DNA from: Desulfobacterales bacterium
Lineage (GTDB): Bacteria; Desulfobacterota; Desulfobacteria; Desulfobacterales; DAOWNP01
Assembly (NCBI GenBank): GCA_030149595.1
Contig: JASFBI010000087.1
Span: 1-7,348, forward strand
DNA length: 7,348 bases
Direction: 5' to 3'
Of the stretch, positions 1-5,362 are shown in pieces (position 1 is the stretch's first letter; every line of letters begins with the position of its first letter). The notes below the pieces were generated by a model. The model worked only from the letters and a program-made list of their open reading frames with translations. It searched no databases and was not told where the DNA came from. The position numbers and the translations under genes are program-made.

Positions 1-3
1 GCG

Positions 4-1077
4 GTGAAATTATACTATTTCGGCTTAAGCCCAGAACCCGCTACGGCTTCTCCCCGGCACCAGGCACACCATGTACGGGAGGAAACAAAGGAATATGTCC
101 CAGATGAGAAACCAGACGCATGGGCCATTGCCATTGAAGCACTTAAAAATGAAATTACGGTCCGACATTACTCAAAAAAAACATTAAAGGCATATTCCCT
201 GTGGGCGGAGAAATTGCGTTATTTTATTAAAAATAAATTGCCGGAAAACTTGACTCCTGATGATGTGAAGGTATTTTTAACTTTTCTTGCGGTGAATAAA
301 AAAGTCTCTGCCTCTTCCCAGAATCAGGCTTTCAACGCATTATTGTTTTTTTTCAGGCACGTACTTAAAAAAGAATTCGGAAAGATCGAAGGCGTTGTCC
401 GGGCAAAAAGGAAACCCTATATTCCGGTTGTCCTTTCCTGGGAGGAGATTGATCGTATTCTTCAAAATATGCAATATCCATATGATCTTATTGTGAAAAT
501 GCTTTATGGTTGCGGCCTTCGGCTGTCGGAATGCATGAAACTGAGAATTCACAACTTTAATTTTGATCATCATGTGCTGACCATACATGATGGAAAAGGC
601 AAAAAGGACAGAACGGTTCCCCTTCCGGAATCCATCAGTGATGCCTTACAGAATCAAGTGAATCAGGTGATTGAACTGCATGAGGCCGATTTGAAAGGCG
701 GTTATTCCGGTGTTTTTATGCCGGACAGGCTTGAAGAGAAGTATAAAAATGCTCCCAAAGAGCTGATATGGCAATGGTTTTTTCCGGCTAAGACCTTGAC
801 CTTTGTTGCAGAAACAAATGAATACAGGCGGTATCACCTGCATGAAACCCATGTCCAGAAAGCAATTAAACGGGCAGTGAACAAATCAAAAATTCTTAAA
901 CGGGCAAGTGCCCACACCTTCCGGCATAGTTTTGCCAGCCATCTCCTGGCGGCCAACTATGATATCCGGACGATACAGGAGATGTTGGGACACAGTGATG
1001 TCAGAACGACAAGGATCTATACCCACACGGTGAGGTCAAGAATCATTAAAGATGCAAAGAGTCCACTCGATTTTTAA
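4..1077 (+). CDS. intI: Integron-integrase-type tyrosine recombinase (IntI-like)
   Basis: Site-specific tyrosine recombinase of the integron-integrase group, which recombines attC cassette sites with attI. An N-terminal SAM-like core-binding domain spans about residues 40-125 (RHYSKKTLKAYSLW at 54-67). The catalytic domain follows with R173 (GCGLRLSE), probable K198 (GKGKKDR), H304 and R307 (AHTFRHSF), H330 (LGHSD) and nucleophile Y339 (TRIYTH). The trait separating IntI from XerC/XerD is the extra segment between the catalytic boxes; here residues 243-262 (EEKYKNA...WQWFFPA) match it. The C-terminus KSPLDF resembles the RSPLD end of IntI1. At 357 aa it is slightly longer than IntI1 (337 aa), through about 38 N-terminal residues I cannot match. 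The GTG at 4 is at the window edge with the frame open before it, so the true start may lie further left. No attC array is visible downstream. In the classical layout attI and cassettes would lie left of position 1. It is richer in G+C than its right-hand neighbours, suggesting acquisition. Confidence 0.9.
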   Translation: MKLYYFGLSPEPATASPRHQAHHVREETKEYVPDEKPDAWAIAIEALKNEITVRHYSKKTLKAYSLWAEKLRYFIKNKLPENLTPDDVKVFLTFLAVNKKVSASSQNQAFNALLFFFRHVLKKEFGKIEGVVRAKRKPYIPVVLSWEEIDRILQNMQYPYDLIVKMLYGCGLRLSECMKLRIHNFNFDHHVLTIHDGKGKKDRTVPLPESISDALQNQVNQVIELHEADLKGGYSGVFMPDRLEEKYKNAPKELIWQWFFPAKTLTFVAETNEYRRYHLHETHVQKAIKRAVNKSKILKRASAHTFRHSFASHLLAANYDIRTIQEMLGHSDVRTTRIYTHTVRSRIIKDAKSPLDF

Positions 1078-1081
1078 AACA

Positions 1082-1127
1082 ATTCTAAGATTGCAATGAA
1101 ATAAATATTCCCAGGCAATTTTAGAAT
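1082..1127. repeat. 13-bp stem-loop just after the integrase
   Basis: The arms at 1082-1094 (ATTCTAAGATTGC) and 1115-1127 (GCAATTTTAGAAT) pair over 13 positions with one G-T wobble, around a 20-base loop. It begins 4 bases after the integrase stop codon. No T-run follows on either strand, so it is not a standard rho-independent terminator. The arms lack the RYYYAAC/GTTRRRY boxes expected of an attC. It may be an RNA 3'-end structure or a recombination remnant; function unknown. Confidence 0.6.
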
Positions 1128-1244
1128 GCCGAAACACCTAAGAAAGAGAGTTTTTTTTATAATGAAGAAGTCAGTATATGGAAGGATATCAAACATGGCA
1201 TGCTGGTTATACAGAGTACCGTTTTTTTGTTAGAGAGATGAAAC

Positions 1245-1271
1245 TTGACTTTAACTGATTATCACTATAAT
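1245..1271 (+). promoter_or_regulatory. Sigma70-like promoter for kamA, predicted leaderless start
   Basis: A -35-like TTGACT at 1245-1250 and a perfect -10 TATAAT at 1266-1271 are separated by 15 bp, shorter than the 17-bp optimum. The expected transcription start, seven bases after the -10, is about 1278, two bases before the kamA ATG at 1280. No Shine-Dalgarno sequence precedes that ATG, so a leaderless mRNA is predicted. The region is AT-rich, so a chance match is possible. Confidence 0.4.
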
Positions 1272-1276
1272 CAGTT
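1253..1276. promoter_or_regulatory. Perfect 10-bp palindrome (possible operator) abutting kamA
   Basis: AACTGATTAT at 1253-1262 and ATAATCAGTT at 1267-1276 are exact inverted repeats around CACT. The element covers the spacer and -10 of the putative kamA promoter and ends three bases before the start codon, a position typical of a repressor operator. As RNA it would form an AT-rich hairpin followed by TTTTT, so an alternative reading is a weak terminator for transcription arriving from the integrase. I do not recognise the motif as a known regulator's box. Confidence 0.55.
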
Positions 1277-1279
1277 TTT

Positions 1280-2356
1280 ATGAATTATAATGGTAAATTT
1301 TATAAAAACTGGGAGCATCTTTTAAATAATAGTGTTATTACAGAAAAACAGTTTTTAAAATATTTTAATAATAAAGATTTATTTTTGAGTAGTGTTATAA
1401 AAAAATATCCTATGTTTATAAATCCTTATTATCTCTCCCTTATTGTAAAAAAAAATGACCCTTTATGGCTGCAGGCTGTTCCATCTGTATCTGAATTAAA
1501 TAATTGTGAATACACTTCAGATGATCCGTTAAATGAAAATCTTCAGTCCCCTGTAGTAAATATTATTCACAGGTATCCTGCAAGAGTAATTTTTCTTGTT
1601 TCAAACAGGTGTGCGATGTATTGCCGGTTTTGCATGAGAAAAAGACGAATAGGTCTGGAATCTGCTGTTACAGGAAAAACCATTGAAACAGGGCTTAGGT
1701 ATATTTCAAAAAACAACTCAATCAATGAAGTTATCCTTTCAGGCGGGGATCCTTTATTACTTAAAGATGATTGCCTGGAGATGATTTTAGACCGCATCAG
1801 TCATATTTCCCATGTAAAAGTTATAAGAATACATTCACGGGTACTATGCACTTTGCCCCATCGTATAACAAAAAATCTTGTATCTGTTTTAAAAAGATAT
1901 CAGCCTTTATACATTATTACTCATTTTAATCATATATTTGAAATAACAAGGGAAGCTGAAACAGCCTGTAATCTTGTTACAGATGCGGGTATTTTTTTGG
2001 GAAACCAGACAGTTCTTCTGAAAAATATAAATGATGATCCGGTAATTATGAAAAAACTTTTAGAAAGATTAATAGAGATAAGAGTAAAACCTTATTATCT
2101 TCACCATATGGATCAGATCAGAGGTACTGCTCATTTTAAAACATCAATAAATACAGGACTTGATATAATGAAATTCTTAAGGGGTAATATCTCTGGAATT
2201 TGCCTGCCGCATTATATGCTTGATCTGCCCTCAGGAGGTGGTAAAATTCCCCTAACGCCTCAATATATAAAAAAAATTACTGACAAAGAGATGGTTATTC
2301 ATAATTACAAGGGGGAGGTCTATACATATAGAGAAAACAGGGCTGTTAAAAGTTAA
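1280..2356 (+). CDS. kamA: KamA-family radical SAM aminomutase, probably lysine 2,3-aminomutase
   Basis: Radical SAM/PLP enzyme that moves the alpha-amino group of an amino acid to the beta carbon; lysine to beta-lysine is the likely reaction. The cluster motif CAMYCRFC gives C111, C115 and C118, and R120 aligns with Arg134 of clostridial lysine 2,3-aminomutase. GGDPL at 155-159 is the SAM-binding motif. K322 in SGGGKIP is the PLP lysine. D278 (HHMDQIRG) and D315 (YMLDLPSG) align with Asp293 and Asp330, which hold the lysine side-chain amine. EpmB-type enzymes lack this GGGK/second Asp arrangement, and glutamate 2,3-aminomutases replace the Asp pair. At 358 aa it is shorter than the 416-aa clostridial enzyme, mainly at the C-terminus, as in many KamA-family proteins. 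The ATG at 1280 is chosen because W11EHLL already resembles the family N-terminus; it has no ribosome binding site. No beta-lysine acetyltransferase (ablB) or lysine-fermentation gene is adjacent, so the pathway (osmolyte, degradation or EF-P modification) is open. Confidence 0.88.
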   Translation: MNYNGKFYKNWEHLLNNSVITEKQFLKYFNNKDLFLSSVIKKYPMFINPYYLSLIVKKNDPLWLQAVPSVSELNNCEYTSDDPLNENLQSPVVNIIHRYPARVIFLVSNRCAMYCRFCMRKRRIGLESAVTGKTIETGLRYISKNNSINEVILSGGDPLLLKDDCLEMILDRISHISHVKVIRIHSRVLCTLPHRITKNLVSVLKRYQPLYIITHFNHIFEITREAETACNLVTDAGIFLGNQTVLLKNINDDPVIMKKLLERLIEIRVKPYYLHHMDQIRGTAHFKTSINTGLDIMKFLRGNISGICLPHYMLDLPSGGGKIPLTPQYIKKITDKEMVIHNYKGEVYTYRENRAVKS

Positions 2357-2536
2357 GAAGACCTTTGAACAACTCCCTTTTTAATGAATGCTACTATTCT
2401 AACCTGTTGATTTTATTAGAGAACAGTTTTATAATTTGCTGTTATTTAAAGGTTTTATTTTTATTATTATCTTATAAGTAACTTTAAATACACAGATCAA
2501 ATAAGTTTTAATCATGACAGAAAGAGTATAAGTGTG

Positions 2537-3034
2537 CTAAGCTTTTTTGTTGCACATATCTGTTTCTGGTGGTTTCTCTTCGGTATTATCTCTATGGGGT
2601 ACAATTCTGATAATTTCAGGTTGATACTCTTTTTTTTTACTCAGATTTCTTCCTGTTTTTGTTACAAATACAAGGGAGATAAAAAAAAATAAAAGTGCTG
2701 CCGCAATGGAAACAGCAGTTTGGGAAAATGCAGTATAAACAGATAATTTGTGTCCTGTTATAGCTCCTGCCATGAGAAAAAAAACAGGTACTATATAGAT
2801 AAGCAGTGTTGCTTTGTAAAATGAAGCAGATGCAAACCTTATAACTACGAAATCTCCTTTTTTAGCCAATGCTGTATTTATAGCAGCAATATCTTTATCA
2901 TTATTGTCACTGCTATCGCCCTGACACATATCCCTTGAAGCACAGGCAGCACATGATGATGATTTTTGTGTTTTAATCCATGCTGTCTGTTTATTAAAAC
3001 TTACTTTTGTAATTATACCTTTTTCAGTTGCCAT
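2537..3034 (-). CDS. rseC: RseC/MucC-like SoxR-reducing-system membrane protein
   Basis: Small inner-membrane protein of the RseC/MucC family, linked in gammaproteobacteria to SoxR reduction and sigma-E control and found beside rnf/rsx genes in many anaerobes. The 165-aa length is close to E. coli RseC (159 aa). Residues 1-24 (EKGIITKVSFNKQTAWIKTQ) form the usual beta-rich start, followed by a Cys cluster C28-x2-C31-x5-C37 in a soluble segment. Two hydrophobic helices span about 73-93 and 103-124, and the C-terminal tail is charged, with one more Cys (C161). It lies 80 bases downstream of rnfB on the same strand, but a terminator hairpin sits between them, so it may depend on read-through or its own promoter. 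No clear Shine-Dalgarno precedes the ATG; a 12-bp palindrome GTAAAATTTTAC (3045-3056) lies just upstream. Its 3' end faces kamA convergently across an AT-rich 180-base gap. Confidence 0.85.
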   Translation of the reverse strand: MATEKGIITKVSFNKQTAWIKTQKSSSCAACASRDMCQGDSSDNNDKDIAAINTALAKKGDFVVIRFASASFYKATLLIYIVPVFFLMAGAITGHKLSVYTAFSQTAVSIAAALLFFFISLVFVTKTGRNLSKKKEYQPEIIRIVPHRDNTEEKPPETDMCNKKA

Positions 3035-3078
3035 AAAAATATGTGTAAAATTTTACTTTGATCTGTTTTTTAAAAAAG

Positions 3079-3109
3079 CAGGAATATGGAACAATTTTCC
3101 ATATTCCTG
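3079..3109 (-). terminator. Rho-independent terminator after rnfB
   Basis: Perfect 13-bp inverted repeat: 3079-3091 (CAGGAATATGGAA) and 3097-3109 (TTCCATATTCCTG), with a 5-base loop. Read on the minus strand, the hairpin is followed after one C by six T (3077-3072). It starts 5 bases after the rnfB stop codon. No T-run follows on the plus strand, so it is directional. It should separate most rnfB transcription from rseC. Confidence 0.85.
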
Positions 3110-3114
3110 TATCC

Positions 3115-5139
3115 CTATGATTGTTTATAACAAATAAGCCCGCACTTAAGGCATCTGCCTGCTTCCTTTTTAGCCATATCTTCTGTAAAACCTTTTTCAA
3201 TTTCAGCACCTTCGGCTATTTGTGAAAAAGTAGACAAGGGCATTATTTCTCTCGGTATCTGTTTTATATTTTCCAGTTCATATACATTTTGGATCACAGT
3301 GTTTTCTGTAATTAAATTATCCTGTGGTTCAATAGAAATACCGTACATAAGCTGATGTATGGTTGCTGCTGCTCTTCGACCTGCGGAAATAGCTTTTATG
3401 GCAGCATCAAAATCTGAAAGGCTGTCATCTTTTGCAAAAAAGCCAGTCTGTTGTTGATCAACAGGTTTTTTAGAGGGAGATACAGCTTCCCACAAAACAT
3501 GTCCATTTTCAGTTTCAGAAGGTTTGGATTCATCAGTTTTTTCCAGAGAAAAAATCAATTCTGGAATTCGTCCCGATGAAAATATGACTGTATCAGTATC
3601 AATATTTTTACAAGTGGTGTCTGCTGTTAAATTTGTGTATTTGATACTGGTGATATTATCATTTTTACCTGATATTTTGGTTATTGTTTTTTCAAAAACA
3701 ATTGATGCACCTTCTGTTTTTACAAGATCTATCTCATCTTTATTTAAAGAACTGCTGTTTTCAGACTCTTTAAAGATAACAGTAATATTTTTTGCTCCGA
3801 GTTTTTTACATGATTTAACAGCATCTAATGTAAGTTTTCCACTGTCGGAAATAACAACTTTTTTACCACATTTTATTTTGGAAGGCTCTTTTAACAGATC
3901 AATTAAAAGCATGAGACCGGAAACAGCATTGTTTGGTCTGCCTGCTCTATTTTGGACAAGACGGCTGTCCCATCCTCCTGTGGCAAGAAAAACAGACTGG
4001 AATCCATTTTTAAATAAAGAGGTAATGGTTATATCTTCGCCTAAGCGTTTATTGGTTTCTGTCAGTACCCCTGTTTCAATAATTCCTGCAATATCCCAGT
4101 CTAAAATTTCCGAGGGAAGTCTGTTTTTTGCTATTGCAGTTCTAAGAAGTCCGCCTAAAACAGGTGAGGCTTCGTAGACAACAGGGCTATGCCCCAGTCT
4201 TGCTGAGAAAAAAGCAGTGGACAGTCCTTCAACACCACCACCGATAACAGCTATTTTTCTATTTGTATCAGGAGCTTTAAAAGGAATAACTCTTTGATTC
4301 TCTTTTTCATAATCTGCTGCAAAACGTTTGAGAAAATTGATAGCCACAGGCTCATCTGCATGTTTGCGGCGGCACTCATCCTCACATGGTCTGGGACAAA
4401 TTCTTCCTATAATTGATGGGAAAGGATTTCTCTCTTTTATTACCTGGACAGCTTCATTATAATTACCATCTGCAATGTGAGCTATGTAATCTTTAATATT
4501 TATTCCAGCAGGACAGGCTCTCTGGCATGGTGTTGTGCAGTTGTTTATAGTATATTCTCTTATGATTCTTCTTGTTACAGAGGAGAGATTGATTATACCT
4601 TTTGGGCATGCTTTTTCACAGTTTCCGCATCCTGTACAAAGAGCTTCATCTACAACAGGCAGACCGTTTTCTCCTATTTTTAAAGCTCCGAAAAGACATG
4701 CTCTGACACAGGTACCAAGACCCAGGCAGCCTATATTACAAATTTTCATTCCGGAAAAAAGAAGATCAGCAGCCCGGCAGTCATTAATTCCCGAATAGAG
4801 ATATTTGATTTCTGCATCATTTACGCCGTAGGTACACCCTGGTTTTGCAATGTCAGGCTCCTTTGCCTCAACACTGACTCCTAAAAGTTGTGCTATCTGA
4901 TCAGCAAGCTCATCACTACCTGCAACACATGAGTCTGGAGCAGCTGTTCCGGCTACAATAGCTTCAGCATTTGCAGCACATCCCGGTAATCCGCAGCCGC
5001 CGCAATTAGCACCAGGCAGAGCATCATCAACTGCTTCCACTAAAGGATCAACATAAACGTAAAAAATTTTTGAAGCAGCCGCAAGGACAACTCCGATAAT
5101 TAATCCAAGACTACCCATCATGAAAACAGCTTGTAACAT
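3115..5139 (-). CDS. rnfB: RnfB ferredoxin subunit fused to a GltD/NfnB-like flavoprotein
   Basis: RnfB is the iron-sulfur subunit linking soluble ferredoxin to the Na+/H+-pumping Rnf complex. The N-terminus is canonical: membrane helix about 3-24, Fes domain (C46, C49, C54, C71), then two 4Fe-4S motifs (C134, 138, 144, 148 and C168, 171, 174, 178). Ordinary RnfB ends near here, at about 190-330 aa. This 674-aa protein continues into a GltD/NfnB-like module: Cys set C201, C205, C209, C248, C252, C256 (CTTPCQRACPAG; CPRPCEDEC), FAD Rossmann motif VIGGGVEGLS (298-307), VFLATGGW (383-390), a second Rossmann region about 425-460 and a C-terminal RCLKCGLIC (662-670). The second Rossmann region looks degraded: VVISDSGKLTLD (428-439) stands where GltD-type proteins have GGGNVAMD, and K457-E458 where they have the NADPH-contacting RR. 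The start at 5139 is preferred over an in-frame ATG 29 codons upstream because AGGAGT lies 6 bases before it and the protein then begins MLQAVF before the helix. No rnfC, D, G, E or A is adjacent. Confidence 0.92.
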   Translation of the reverse strand: MLQAVFMMGSLGLIIGVVLAAASKIFYVYVDPLVEAVDDALPGANCGGCGLPGCAANAEAIVAGTAAPDSCVAGSDELADQIAQLLGVSVEAKEPDIAKPGCTYGVNDAEIKYLYSGINDCRAADLLFSGMKICNIGCLGLGTCVRACLFGALKIGENGLPVVDEALCTGCGNCEKACPKGIINLSSVTRRIIREYTINNCTTPCQRACPAGINIKDYIAHIADGNYNEAVQVIKERNPFPSIIGRICPRPCEDECRRKHADEPVAINFLKRFAADYEKENQRVIPFKAPDTNRKIAVIGGGVEGLSTAFFSARLGHSPVVYEASPVLGGLLRTAIAKNRLPSEILDWDIAGIIETGVLTETNKRLGEDITITSLFKNGFQSVFLATGGWDSRLVQNRAGRPNNAVSGLMLLIDLLKEPSKIKCGKKVVISDSGKLTLDAVKSCKKLGAKNITVIFKESENSSSLNKDEIDLVKTEGASIVFEKTITKISGKNDNITSIKYTNLTADTTCKNIDTDTVIFSSGRIPELIFSLEKTDESKPSETENGHVLWEAVSPSKKPVDQQQTGFFAKDDSLSDFDAAIKAISAGRRAAATIHQLMYGISIEPQDNLITENTVIQNVYELENIKQIPREIMPLSTFSQIAEGAEIEKGFTEDMAKKEAGRCLKCGLICYKQS

Positions 5140-5362
5140 ATTTTTACTCCTGTTATGTAAGAAATATGGTAAAATATGAATAAAAAAATAAAAAATGATC
5201 GTTTCATACAATAAAAAAAAAGTCAATTAAATGTAATAAACAATAATATTTTTTTATATGAAACTCCGTCCAACAGACTGTAATCATGAGAAGTTCATTT
5301 TTTAACGCAGAAATTGGACAAAGTAGTGTTTTGTAACAGCCTGTCGTGTATATTTTTTATGG
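5140..5362. promoter_or_regulatory. Divergent promoter region between rnfB and pbp1B-like
   Basis: This 223-base AT-rich spacer must hold the start signals for both divergent genes. On the minus strand TTGACT (5226-5221) could be a -35 for rnfB, with a poor -10 AACGAT (5203-5198) 17 bp away. An inverted repeat GTTTCATA (5201-5208) / TATGAAAC (5257-5264) brackets A/T runs. Two copies of the short palindrome ACAGnCTGT lie at 5273-5281 and 5336-5344, 63 bp centre to centre. I cannot place a convincing promoter for the plus-strand gene. Confidence 0.4.
5146..5151 (-). promoter_or_regulatory. Ribosome binding site of rnfB
   Basis: On the minus strand AGGAGT is placed 6 bases before the ATG at 5139. 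It is the clearest Shine-Dalgarno sequence in the AT-rich block and decides the start against the in-frame ATG at 5226. Confidence 0.85.

Noticed and set aside
1178..1258. 26-codon reading frame (MEGYQTWHAGY...) rich in aromatic residues, upstream of kamA
   Set aside because: No ribosome binding site, no recognisable homology, and its end overlaps the palindrome and promoter-like element. It could be a leader peptide or a gene scrap, but nothing supports translation.
1078..1279. Possible attC cassette site downstream of the integrase
   Set aside because: The stem-loop arms lack the RYYYAAC and GTTRRRY boxes; the only GTTAGAG-like string is isolated and does not fit the consensus.
2423..2444. 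AACAG/CTGTT inverted repeat between kamA and rseC as a bidirectional terminator
   Set aside because: The stem is only 5 bp around a 12-base loop with no clean T-run, so it is too weak to call in AT-rich DNA.
3524..4177. 217-codon open frame on the plus strand inside rnfB
   Set aside because: It is antisense to a strongly conserved coding region, and its translation has no recognisable domain; a shadow of rnfB.
5140..5226. N-terminal extension of RnfB by 29 residues
   Set aside because: The added residues precede a good AGGAGT site and a typical RnfB start MLQAVF; the upstream ATG has no ribosome binding site and lies in the probable promoter.
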